Origin: Paraburkholderia xenovorans LB400
GTDB taxonomy: Bacteria; Pseudomonadota; Gammaproteobacteria; Burkholderiales; Burkholderiaceae
Direction of reading: 5' to 3'
Length of the DNA stretch: 64,000 nt
Assembly (NCBI RefSeq): GCF_000013645.1
Contig: NC_007953.1
Coordinates: forward strand, 1,302,001-1,366,000
The notes under the pieces were generated by a model. It made no database searches. It saw only the letters and a list, made by a program, of their open reading frames with translations, and had not been told where the DNA came from. The number at the start of each line of letters is the position of its first letter. The first letter of the stretch is position 1. Below are positions 8,039-15,925 of this stretch, piece after piece. A program made the position numbers and the translations under genes.

Positions 8039-9286
8039 TCAAGTCGCGAAAGGCTTCGGATCAAGCAGGCCGGGACTACGCTGCACGATCTGATATGAAC
8101 CGCTCTTTGCCTCGGCCGTGTAAATGCGTAACCGGACATGACGCTGTCCCGGCACGAACTCGGCGGGACCGCCTGGCCCCTCGGCAATCTTCGCGTGATC
8201 GAGTGCGGCAGCTACCGGGTCACGTTCAACCGAATGCGCTTCCGTGACAGCAGCCTCCCACAGCTTGATTGCCCGATAGGTACCGGTTGCCGCGCTACCG
8301 GCGGCCAGCAGGTAACGTGAATTCGGATAGGCCTTGTCGTATTCCGACTGAATTCTTGCGCTGACAGGATCGGTAGCGGTGACTGCATGAAAATAGTCGA
8401 GGCTGGTTGCCAAACCTTCGATATCTTCTTTCGGGCTAATGCCGAGCGTGTTTTCGTCGTAGTATGGAACGGATAGACGACCGCCACGAGCAAGAAAGCC
8501 CGCCGTATGCAGTTGCTTGAGGAACGGCCCGATGCCAGGAGGAATGATAGTGGCTAGTACGACATCGACTTTCTCATTGATGATGCGATTGACCGTCGAG
8601 CCATAGTCGACCTGGTCCAGCGGATAGTACTCTTCGAGGACGACCTCGCCGCCGTGTTCCTGAATCACCTTGCGCGCATAGGCGTTGAGCTGATGAGGCC
8701 AGACGTAATTGGCGCCCGGCAGTGCGAAGCGCTTACCGCCGTTGGCGATCAACCACGGTATCAGCGGGTCCAGCTGTTGCGCCGGCGTCGGCCCGGTCAC
8801 GAAGAGATACGGCGTATTCTCCCCGCCCTCATAAAGCTGCGGATAGATATAGAGCGTGCGGCCACGATTGACAATGACATCCTTGATCGCGTTGCGCGTC
8901 GCACTGGTTACGCCACCGATAACAATGTCCACCTTGTCCCGCTGGATAAGCTTGCGCGTATTCGCGACGGCGATCGTCTCGTTGGAAGCGGTGTCTTCAA
9001 TATAAAGCTCGATGGGCCGTCCGAGCAGGCCGCCCGCCGCATTGATCTGTTTGACGAGAAGCCTGGCGACGTTTGCATCGGCGCCGCCGGCGTATGAGAT
9101 TGCACCGGTAATATCAGTTGCAAGTCCAAGCTTGATCGGTCCGGCATCCGCACCCCATGCGGCCGGAATGACCCAGCTCCCCGGCCCGGTCGATATGGCG
9201 GCCGCCGCCCAACCCATGCGTGAGAGCCATCGCCTGCGTGATACGTTGGTCAGCGAAGCAGGCGCGCGTAGTTTCGACTTATTCAT
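8039..9286 (-). CDS. Periplasmic substrate-binding protein of the ABC importer (UrtA/AmiC-like, type I fold)
   Basis: This 415-residue protein belongs to the periplasmic binding family of branched-chain amino acids, urea and short-chain amides (Peripla_BP_6-like). Features are IKLGLATDITGAISYAGG at the start of the mature part, NAAGGLLGRPIELYIEDTAS, and a DIVIGGVTSATR region. The N-terminus carries SRRRWLS (16-22) followed by a hydrophobic stretch, resembling a twin-arginine signal, so Tat export is possible. The similarity to urea/amide binders rather than leucine binders, plus the operon's amidase, suggests an amide ligand; this is inference. It lies between livH and livM with 4-nt gaps. 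Confidence 0.85.
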   Translation of the reverse strand: MNKSKLRAPASLTNVSRRRWLSRMGWAAAAISTGPGSWVIPAAWGADAGPIKLGLATDITGAISYAGGADANVARLLVKQINAAGGLLGRPIELYIEDTASNETIAVANTRKLIQRDKVDIVIGGVTSATRNAIKDVIVNRGRTLYIYPQLYEGGENTPYLFVTGPTPAQQLDPLIPWLIANGGKRFALPGANYVWPHQLNAYARKVIQEHGGEVVLEEYYPLDQVDYGSTVNRIINEKVDVVLATIIPPGIGPFLKQLHTAGFLARGGRLSVPYYDENTLGISPKEDIEGLATSLDYFHAVTATDPVSARIQSEYDKAYPNSRYLLAAGSAATGTYRAIKLWEAAVTEAHSVERDPVAAALDHAKIAEGPGGPAEFVPGQRHVRLRIYTAEAKSGSYQIVQRSPGLLDPKPFAT

Positions 9287-9290
9287 ATAG

Positions 9291-10148
9291 TCACTTCCTT
9301 TTGATTACGAGAAGGCCATCAGACCGGAATTTCACAAAAAGAATGGCCAGAACAAACACGAGTACATCCGACAACACAGGAGAAATCAGCCACGGAAGAC
9401 CGGCGCTCAGTCCGCCTACGGCAAAAGCGCCCGCGAGCGGCCCCTCGAACGTGCCGATCCCACCGGTCAGTACCGAGATGAACCCCTGGATCAAAAACCG
9501 GGTTCCGAGATCTGCGAAGAGCGAGAAACTGGGCACGATCAATGCCCCAGCGAGCCCGGCCAGAGCCGAGCCGAAGACGAATGCGGCGGTATAAAAGCTC
9601 GCTGTCGAAAATCCGCTGGCTCGCGTTAACGACGGATTTTCCAGCGTCGCCCGCACCAGCAGTCCAAGGCGCGTGCACCTCAGCAACAGCCAGCTTGCCG
9701 CGACGATAGCGATCGCGGCGCCGATCAGGAATATGCGCCAAGTGGAGAAATGTAGAGAACCAAGCACATATGAACCGCTAATCGGTTCGGCTACTTGAAA
9801 ATAGTTGCCGCCGAGCGCATAGCGAACCGATTCTCGAATGATCAGGCCAAGCGCAAAAGTCGCCAGCATCGCGCCGACGGGTTCGTCATAAAAACGACGG
9901 ACAACCAGGCGTTCAACGCCCCAGCCGAGCAGGCCAACGACAACTGGGGCAAGCAGAATGCCCAGCCATGACGGATATCCCGCACGCTGGACAAGAAAAA
10001 GGATATACCCCCCCAGAAGAACGAATTCTCCATGAGCGAAATTGAATATACCCATAAGGCTCGCGATGACGCCCAATCCTAAAACGACGAGCACGAGCAC
10101 CGATGCAAATGACACGATGTCGAAAACGGCAGTGAGTAAGGTGTTCAT
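9291..10148 (-). CDS. livH: Branched-chain amino acid/amide-type ABC permease (LivH-like)
   Basis: This 285-residue inner-membrane permease has LivH/UrtB features: GVIASLMGIFNFAHGEFVLLGG near the N-terminus, an ATFALGLIIRE segment, and the GGIGTFEGPLAGAF motif late in the protein. It is the first gene of the six-gene minus-strand operon (livH, binding protein, livM, livG, livF, amidase). A perfect inverted repeat lies 58-73 nt upstream of its start. It pairs with LivM to form the translocation channel. Confidence 0.88.
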   Translation of the reverse strand: MNTLLTAVFDIVSFASVLVLVVLGLGVIASLMGIFNFAHGEFVLLGGYILFLVQRAGYPSWLGILLAPVVVGLLGWGVERLVVRRFYDEPVGAMLATFALGLIIRESVRYALGGNYFQVAEPISGSYVLGSLHFSTWRIFLIGAAIAIVAASWLLLRCTRLGLLVRATLENPSLTRASGFSTASFYTAAFVFGSALAGLAGALIVPSFSLFADLGTRFLIQGFISVLTGGIGTFEGPLAGAFAVGGLSAGLPWLISPVLSDVLVFVLAILFVKFRSDGLLVIKRK

Positions 10149-10874
10149 CTCAGGGCCGTCAGAAATGGCTGAATCGAAACGTACTCACTTTGGACTTCCC
10201 CGGCCGGTATGTGACCATACCTGTAATTCAAACGATCAACGACGTGCATTCGCCACCCAGATCGCTTATAAATATGCTGGAATCGAAGGACGCGTAATTC
10301 CCTGTTTATTCATCAACAAGGCTTTCCGCTCCGTAACCTGTCATGCCGGATAGATTAGATATCAGTGAGCGGGCGCGACCTAATGGGATATTCCAAGATA
10401 CTTATCTTCATTCAAGATTAAAGCTTAAGTACATGTTTCTTTAGCGTTTGTTCTGGAGAGGGAAGCTAATATCGCGCTCACGCCCTCGCTGGAGATGAGC
10501 CGGGCTCATGGGCCGCATGACTGCTTTTCTAGCAACCTGGTGATGCCATGTCTCTGGAAAGACAGTCCAGTTATCGCAATCCGTTCATTAGAATGCACAT
10601 ATGCGTATGCGCGTATGCGTCGTCCGTCGATCCACGGCGGTCGCAGGGCAAACACGATTGTTATGCGAACCGGAACGGCAATAGCACGGCGTCTAATCAA
10701 TAGATGATCTGTGCAGTACAGGAGAATTGACGGGACAAGGCCAGACGTACGCGTACGAGGCAACGACTCAGACGTCCGGATCACACGTCTGCTCGCCTCG
10801 CCGCGACAACGCCGTCGTAATCCCGGCACTCGTGCCTGGGCGTCACGTTACCGCAACGCAACGCGACGCCCGCG
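10149..10874. other. 726-nt intergenic region upstream of the amide-importer operon
   Basis: This stretch separates livH from the 3' end of the SLOG-SLATT gene and should hold the importer promoter. It contains the inverted repeat at 10206-10221, an AT-rich island at about 10330-10445 with a second small palindrome (AAGATA-CT-TATCTT, 10395-10408), and a short ATGCGTATGCGCGTATGCG run near 10600. Small open frames exist but have no family signal or ribosome-binding site. Confidence 0.5.
10206..10221. promoter_or_regulatory. Inverted repeat GGTATG-TGAC-CATACC upstream of livH
   Basis: Two perfect 6-bp arms separated by 4 nt, 58-73 nt before the livH start. It is a candidate operator or dimeric-regulator site for the amide importer operon. 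No regulator gene is adjacent. Confidence 0.4.
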
Positions 10875-12755
10875 CTAAACAACTTCCGATTCCTTGACCT
10901 CGAAAATCTCCGCCCACGCGCGCGAATCGTCCTGCATGATATGCGCGCTTTTCTGCACCGCCCGGCGCAGGGATTTGCTGGTGAGCCGGTCGCCCGTGAG
11001 TTTTTCCATATTCGCCTTCTCTATCGCCAGCAGTCCGATGAGCCGTGCCGACCGATGGACGACGATCTCGAATTCGGCCTGATTGCGGATGCCGAAACCT
11101 GCGGCGCCCGCGGCAGGGAAGATACCGGCTAGCCAGCCCCACAAGGCAACGTGCCGTGCGCCCGGCCAGAAAAGCTCGATACAGACCGCGCCCACGGTTC
11201 CCCAGAAGAGAAGCTCGCTGATCAGCCGAAGACGTTTGCCTATCTTTGCGTTACGGCGCACCGCGGCCTCGTTGTAGGCAATCTGGTCGCGCAATCTTTG
11301 CCTGACTGTATGGTCGCGGATGCCGCAGAGGTAGGTCGCGTCATATCGTGCGCCGACTATTCCGACCGAGCGCGTCACCGCAGCGACGAACCATGGCACC
11401 CAGCCGCGCATCGGGTGAATCTCGCTATTGAGGTTCATGCACCCGCACGGCTCCGAGCCTCCAATTGCCGCCAGCAAATCCGCCTGCCGAAACTGCTCCG
11501 CGAGCGTTCTGTAATCGAGCCATCGTTCCCGCCAGCGACACCGCCGTTCCGCCAACACGAGAGCAAGAACAATGACAAGGGCGCCCAGTTCCACGAAGAT
11601 CGCCCCAACGTCGAATCCCGACTGGTCCTGGTGCATGACTTTAAAGGAAAGTGCCGTGAATGCAGCGACGAGCGATATCGAGCCCACAAGATAAATCAGC
11701 ACAAAAGCGCTCCGATGTATGTTCGCGTAGTGGGTGGCCAATGCATCGGATCTCCGGAAGTGGGCGACATATGTCTGCGCGGCCTGGCTGCCGGCGACTG
11801 CCGGCGGGTTCTCTTCCACGGCGATGGAAGACGATGCGTCCACGCCCGCCACACATCGCTGCAAGAATGGAAAAATGCGGCTCAGCCATGTCAAAGGCGT
11901 GGCCTTCAAACCCGCACGCGACAGCTCCGTGCCATCGGCGCACACGCTCTCCGGTTCGTCCCACAAATACGTCTCGGCGGCCTTGTGGTGATGGCGTTTG
12001 CTGGTTGAGCCGAGCGAGCCTCGCGGCCACGCCGGCACCACGATCAGGCGAACGATCTCCTCGATCGTCAGGCTGCGGCCGCTTTCGCCCGGAAGCGGGT
12101 CAAACAGCAGTTCGACAGCGTGCGGCGCAGCCGAATCGATATGAACGACCGGCAAACCGAGCCTCGTTGCCGTTTCCACAATCTCGCCAGTGCCGCCTTC
12201 CCCGGCCGCTTCGAGACCGTCCCATATGGCAATCAGCACGTCGCAATGGTGCAGCACGAAGTGTCCCGCCTCGAAATAGGCGGCGCCTTCCGCTTCGCGC
12301 CGTCCGTCGAGTTCGGCCACCTCGCCGATCGCTTTTGCCTGTGCCAACAGGCTGCGAAACTCGTCGACACTGTCAACGAAGTCCTTTTCGTATTCCTGCT
12401 GCGGGAACGGCAACGGTGCCGAAAGCAGCCACTGGCGCGCAACGGCCTGGCGCGCAACCACGCGGTCCGCGCCCGGCGCGAGCGGCGAAACCATCCGCAG
12501 AACGGGCTTCTCCTGCTGGTAAAACCGGTGCAATGCGCGATCGCTCGCGAGCGCGTTCAGGGTGTCCGCAATCGCATCAAGGATTTTCCCGACCGTCGCA
12601 TCGAGAAGCGCAAGGTCGGCGAACGGGAGCTTGCGATGTCCCGTGACACCCACCCGCAGGCCGGGCACCGGGCGGCTCGCGGTTGCGCATGCTTTTGCCA
12701 TGCGTCCCGGCGTGGCGCCCAGTTCGCTTCGCACACCCGACTCAGACTCCGCCAT
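10875..12755 (-). CDS. SLOG domain protein with C-terminal SLATT-like transmembrane modules
   Basis: This 626-residue protein starts with a Rossmann-like SLOG domain (about 33-210): GVTGHR (36-41), PLAPGAD (91-97), PLPFPQQEYEKDF (114-126) and GGTGE (187-191), the pattern of DprA/LOG/YpsA-type nucleotide-binding proteins. The C-terminal half has four hydrophobic segments (about 349-371, 383-402, 513-530, 537-556) in two hairpins. Its ending, with GIRNQAEFE and a helical MQDDSRAW segment, resembles SLATT (SMODS/SLOG-associating two-TM) domains. Known SLATT proteins are predicted membrane effectors that act when a linked sensor binds a nucleotide ligand; that role is inferred here. The start at 12755 has a GGAGA site 7 nt upstream. 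It is divergent from the TIR gene across 400 nt that hold repeated CGTATGTGCG motifs. Confidence 0.75.
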   Translation of the reverse strand: MAESESGVRSELGATPGRMAKACATASRPVPGLRVGVTGHRKLPFADLALLDATVGKILDAIADTLNALASDRALHRFYQQEKPVLRMVSPLAPGADRVVARQAVARQWLLSAPLPFPQQEYEKDFVDSVDEFRSLLAQAKAIGEVAELDGRREAEGAAYFEAGHFVLHHCDVLIAIWDGLEAAGEGGTGEIVETATRLGLPVVHIDSAAPHAVELLFDPLPGESGRSLTIEEIVRLIVVPAWPRGSLGSTSKRHHHKAAETYLWDEPESVCADGTELSRAGLKATPLTWLSRIFPFLQRCVAGVDASSSIAVEENPPAVAGSQAAQTYVAHFRRSDALATHYANIHRSAFVLIYLVGSISLVAAFTALSFKVMHQDQSGFDVGAIFVELGALVIVLALVLAERRCRWRERWLDYRTLAEQFRQADLLAAIGGSEPCGCMNLNSEIHPMRGWVPWFVAAVTRSVGIVGARYDATYLCGIRDHTVRQRLRDQIAYNEAAVRRNAKIGKRLRLISELLFWGTVGAVCIELFWPGARHVALWGWLAGIFPAAGAAGFGIRNQAEFEIVVHRSARLIGLLAIEKANMEKLTGDRLTSKSLRRAVQKSAHIMQDDSRAWAEIFEVKESEVV

Positions 12756-13155
12756 GTCGCTGTCTCCGGCAAAAAAGGCGCGATCGCACTTCAGCGCATG
12801 CTGTCGTCGCCCCGTCGGGAAAGGCCGGCAAAGCTGACGAAGCGATTGCTAACGCGGTATTTAGTAGGCGCGATTCTGTCTCCGTATGTGCGGTGCGCCC
12901 TATCCGCACCCATCACGCGGCGATTCGGCCCGGTGAAAAGTTCCGTCAGTTTTAAACCTTCAATGACTGCGTATGTGCGTTAGCGCACATACGGAAAGAG
13001 CCGCTTACCGAGAATGAGAAACGGTATTGCGCCCGTAGCTTCCGGTTGACGTGCGCGGGTAACAGACATCGTTCGACGAGAAATCGAAGCGTGTGGGCAG
13101 CAGGCCCAGATATCGATGCCGCGCAAAATTGGAGTGGTTGTCCGGATTTTTATTC
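12756..13155. other. 400-nt divergent intergenic region between the SLOG-SLATT and TIR genes
   Basis: It must contain the promoters of both divergent genes. It holds three copies of CGTATGTGCG (12883-12892, 12970-12979, and inverted at 12984-12993), the last two forming a hairpin-like dyad. It also holds GCTAACGC (12848-12855) and its complement GCGTTAGC (12977-12984). No gene was recognised. Confidence 0.55.
12970..12993. promoter_or_regulatory. Perfect 10-bp dyad CGTATGTGCG-TTAG-CGCACATACG
   Basis: The arms are fully complementary and separated by 4 nt. A third copy of the arm lies 87 bp upstream at 12883-12892. Shared sites between two divergent genes suggest a common operator that co-regulates the SLOG-SLATT and TIR genes. 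An RNA hairpin in the TIR leader is an alternative. Confidence 0.5.
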
Positions 13156-14451
13156 ATGGGCTACGACGCGTTCATCAGCTTTTCCTCCAAGGACTGCATC
13201 GCCGCAGACAAGCTCAGACATGGGCTGGAGCTGCGCGGCCTGTCCTGCTGGATCTCGTCGCGCGACGTCGCGCCCGGCGCCGACTTCGCGGATTCGATCG
13301 TGAAGGCGCTGGAAACATCGAGTGTGATGGTGCTGGTGTTTTCCGCCAACGCCAATAACTCGGACGAAGTAAAAAAGGAACTGGTGCTCGCAGGCGAATA
13401 CAAGATGCCCGTGATGCCCGTGCGTATCGAAAACGTGCTGCCTTCCGGGGCTTTCCGCTATCAACTGACGATTCGGCAATATCTCGATCTGTTCGAGGAC
13501 TGGGACACGAATCTCGCGAAGCTGGCCGAGCAGGTCAAGCGGATGGTTGAGAGCCGTATGGCCTTCGTCGGCGACGCATCCGCCGACACGAAACCGGCAA
13601 CGGCCGGCGCCGCGGATACCCGCGAGCAACCGGCAGCGCGGCCGGCAGCGCGGGCATCGGCACCCGCCCGGACGGGTGCGCCGGCTCGCACAGCGCCGTC
13701 CGCGTCGACCCCGGGCGCGCAACCGCAAACGGAGCGGGGACGCCGCCCCTCTCGCGTCGTTCCGGTTGTCGCCGGGGCGTGCGTCGCATTGGTCGCCGCA
13801 GGGTTCGTCGCGGCAAGATTCGCGGGCCATTCCGATTCCACACCCGCGCCCGTATCTGCGCCCGCCCTTGCAGCTACGCCTGCACTTGCCCCGGCACCTG
13901 CGCCCGCACTTCCGCAGGCTCCGGCTGCGGCGCCTTCACCCACGCCCACGCCGGCCCCGCTCGCCAATACCGGCAACGCTAACCAGCAACTCGTCAGCAA
14001 CCAGCCGCAATCGCCGCCTGCTGGCCCCGCCGGTCCTTCGGTATCGTCCGCGACGCCCGCTCCCGCTCTCACGCCCCAGGCGGCGGTCAACGCCAACCCA
14101 CCGTCCGGCGGCACCGCAGTGCAGCCCGCGACGCCGGATATCGACGGCCACGTGGATCAGGTGCTCGACTCCGGTGCGCTGATCGTGTCCGGAAAGATCG
14201 TCAATCTGTTCGCGATTCGCGGAGACGACGGGCGGCCCGCGCAGGCCATGCAACGTTATCTGAAGAGCAAAGGCGGCCACGTCCTGTGTTACGCGAAGGG
14301 CAGCACGTACCAGTGTCTGGCAAACGGCGAAGACGTCGCGGAGCACGCGGTGCGCAGCGGCTGGGCACGCGCGCGCGACGGAGCGCCCGCCGAATATGCT
14401 GCCGCCGAACAGCAGGCGAGGCGCGCGCATGCCGGGGTGTGGGCAATGTAG
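13156..14451 (+). CDS. TIR domain - transmembrane - SNase-like C-terminal domain protein
   Basis: This 431-residue protein has three parts. Residues 1-132 are a TIR domain: YDAFISFSSKD at the N-terminus, CWISSRDVAPG (31-41), and NSDEVKKEL with Glu75 in the position of the NADase catalytic glutamate. After an Ala/Pro/Arg-rich linker, one transmembrane segment (about 201-221) follows RGRRPSR, so the TIR should be cytoplasmic and the rest periplasmic. A Pro/Ala-rich stalk (225-328) leads to a C-terminal domain (329-431) resembling staphylococcal-nuclease-type folds (GHVDQVLDSGALIVSGKIVNLF, SGWARA, terminal HAGVWA). The SNase active-site motifs (RxxGIDxPE, YGR) are absent, so this domain is probably non-catalytic. 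The start at 13156 fits the TIR boundary, though the ribosome-binding site is weak. Confidence 0.75.
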   Translation: MGYDAFISFSSKDCIAADKLRHGLELRGLSCWISSRDVAPGADFADSIVKALETSSVMVLVFSANANNSDEVKKELVLAGEYKMPVMPVRIENVLPSGAFRYQLTIRQYLDLFEDWDTNLAKLAEQVKRMVESRMAFVGDASADTKPATAGAADTREQPAARPAARASAPARTGAPARTAPSASTPGAQPQTERGRRPSRVVPVVAGACVALVAAGFVAARFAGHSDSTPAPVSAPALAATPALAPAPAPALPQAPAAAPSPTPTPAPLANTGNANQQLVSNQPQSPPAGPAGPSVSSATPAPALTPQAAVNANPPSGGTAVQPATPDIDGHVDQVLDSGALIVSGKIVNLFAIRGDDGRPAQAMQRYLKSKGGHVLCYAKGSTYQCLANGEDVAEHAVRSGWARARDGAPAEYAAAEQQARRAHAGVWAM

Positions 14452-14493
14452 CGAAGCCGGCGATCCCGTCTGGTTAAAACAAGGAGATAGGTG

Positions 14494-14985
14494 ATGAATA
14501 ACTGGCTCTTGGCAATCGCCTGCACGGTCATGACCGGCGCGACATTGACGGGCTGCGCGGACAGCAACGGTTCCGGCGGAATAGACAAGACCACGGGCGG
14601 CGCGCTGCTCGGCGCGGGCGCCGGCGCTACGCTCGGCGGGCTGTTCAGTCATGGCAGCGCGGGCGCGATTGTGGCCGGCGGACTCGCGGGCGGTCTGCTG
14701 GGCGGCGTCATTGGTCACGAGCTGGACGAGCGCGACCGCGAGGCGCGCGAAGCCGCGCTGCAACAGGCGCTGCAGACTTCGCAGGACAATCGTCCGCGAC
14801 AGTGGCACAACCCGAAGACCGGCAACTCGGGGGCGATCAAACCGCTGAACGGCTATACGAAATCGGCGAGCGCGCAGACTTGCCGGCAATTCACCGAGAC
14901 CTACACGAAAGAGGGCAAGACGTACGAGCAGACGTCCCGCGCGTGCCGCGATGCGAATGGAGAATGGAAGCTTGCGAACCGGTAG
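14494..14985 (+). CDS. Glycine-zipper lipoprotein (17-kDa surface-antigen-like)
   Basis: This 163-residue predicted lipoprotein has a signal peptide and lipobox LTGC (Cys21), then a glycine-zipper two-helix segment rich in GALLGAGAGATLGGLF and GGLAGGLLGGVIGHELD, and a charged C-terminal domain with a Cys pair (TCRQF and SRACRD). This is the layout of the Rickettsia 17-kDa antigen/SlyB-like family, located in the outer membrane or periplasm. ATG 14494 was chosen over GTG 14491 because AAGGAG lies 7 nt upstream. It follows the TIR gene by about 40 nt and may be co-transcribed. Its function is unknown beyond envelope association. Confidence 0.8.
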   Translation: MNNWLLAIACTVMTGATLTGCADSNGSGGIDKTTGGALLGAGAGATLGGLFSHGSAGAIVAGGLAGGLLGGVIGHELDERDREAREAALQQALQTSQDNRPRQWHNPKTGNSGAIKPLNGYTKSASAQTCRQFTETYTKEGKTYEQTSRACRDANGEWKLANR

Positions 14986-15050
14986 CGCATGCGTGACGGG
15001 TGAATGCCGAAAGTGACCGGTCCGGCAACGGAACGCGCAGGACGCGAACG

Positions 15051-15779
15051 ATGAGACAACACGCGGCGCGCCATGACTGGCGCATGGACCGACCCGGTGA
15101 TGCGCGGTTGCGGGCGGCCGTCCTGATGATGGGCGCGTGCTGCGCCGTCAATGTCGGCGGCGCCGCGCAATCGCATTCCGGCAGACTTCTGCGCAGCGGC
15201 ACCGCATTTTTCGTCACGCATACGGGCGACATGCTGACGAGCGCGCATGTGGTGCGCGGCTGCAAGGCGATCGCCGTGTGGCCCCGCAGCGAGGCGGCCG
15301 TGCCGGCGTCGCTGATCGTCACCGATGACCGGCTGGATGTCGCGTTACTCGCCACGCGACGCGCGGTCGATGCCATCGCGGTGCCCACGGACCGGCCGGT
15401 TGCGGCCGGCGCTTCGGTTTACACGATCGGCTTCGGCCTGACCCCGTCGTCGCCGCGCGTGCCGGTGCTGACGCATGGCTATGCGACGGGTGCCGCGTAC
15501 GTGAACGGCCACCGCTTGCTGGTGTTGCATGCCGACCTCCGTGAAGGCAACAGCGGCGGCCCGGTGATCGACGCGAGCGGCCGGCTCGCCGGAATGATCG
15601 TCGGCCGCTATGCCGATGCGCCGGGGTCCAGCGTGGCGGTGCGCACCGAGGATCTCGCCGGACTGCAAAGCACGCCGCGCCCCGCCGCCGAACGCCCCGT
15701 CCAACCGCTTGCCGCCGAAAACTGGCGAGCGCGGCTCGAAACAATCGCAGCGCTCGTTCAATGCATCGACGACAGTTGA
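15051..15779 (+). CDS. Trypsin-like serine protease (S1/DegP-type fold), probably secreted
   Basis: This 242-residue protein has a full catalytic triad: His66 (TSAHVV), Asp96 (DDRLDVALL) and Ser168 (REGNSGGPV). The substrate-pocket region around GNSGGPVID and GMIVGRY is typical of trypsin-like peptidases in bacterial stress and conflict loci. A hydrophobic segment (about 21-39, ending GGAAQS) looks like a signal peptide or anchor, so it should act in the periplasm. No PDZ domain follows, unlike in DegP. ATG 15051 is preferred to GTG 15000. It lies 65 nt after the glycine-zipper gene on the same strand; the shared orientation with the TIR gene suggests one transcription unit. Confidence 0.8.
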   Translation: MRQHAARHDWRMDRPGDARLRAAVLMMGACCAVNVGGAAQSHSGRLLRSGTAFFVTHTGDMLTSAHVVRGCKAIAVWPRSEAAVPASLIVTDDRLDVALLATRRAVDAIAVPTDRPVAAGASVYTIGFGLTPSSPRVPVLTHGYATGAAYVNGHRLLVLHADLREGNSGGPVIDASGRLAGMIVGRYADAPGSSVAVRTEDLAGLQSTPRPAAERPVQPLAAENWRARLETIAALVQCIDDS

Positions 15780-15925
15780 ACCCGCTGCCCCGCGAATTCG
15801 TGCGTGGTCGAACACCGTCGACGCATGCGCGCCCGCAGGATGAAAATCGCCGGGTTCCGGCAAGTCGCCCGCTCACGCCATCCGCTGGCGCAACGGGAAT
15901 TGAGCGATCCACTGGAGAGTTCGCG

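Noticed and set aside
11151..12646. Long plus-strand frames opposite the SLOG-SLATT gene
   Set aside because: They are Arg/Pro-rich antisense shadows of a gene with clear motifs and a good ribosome-binding site.
13461..14114. A 217-codon Ala/Gly-rich minus-strand frame opposite the TIR gene
   Set aside because: Low-complexity antisense shadow of the Ala/Pro-rich linker; no start signal.
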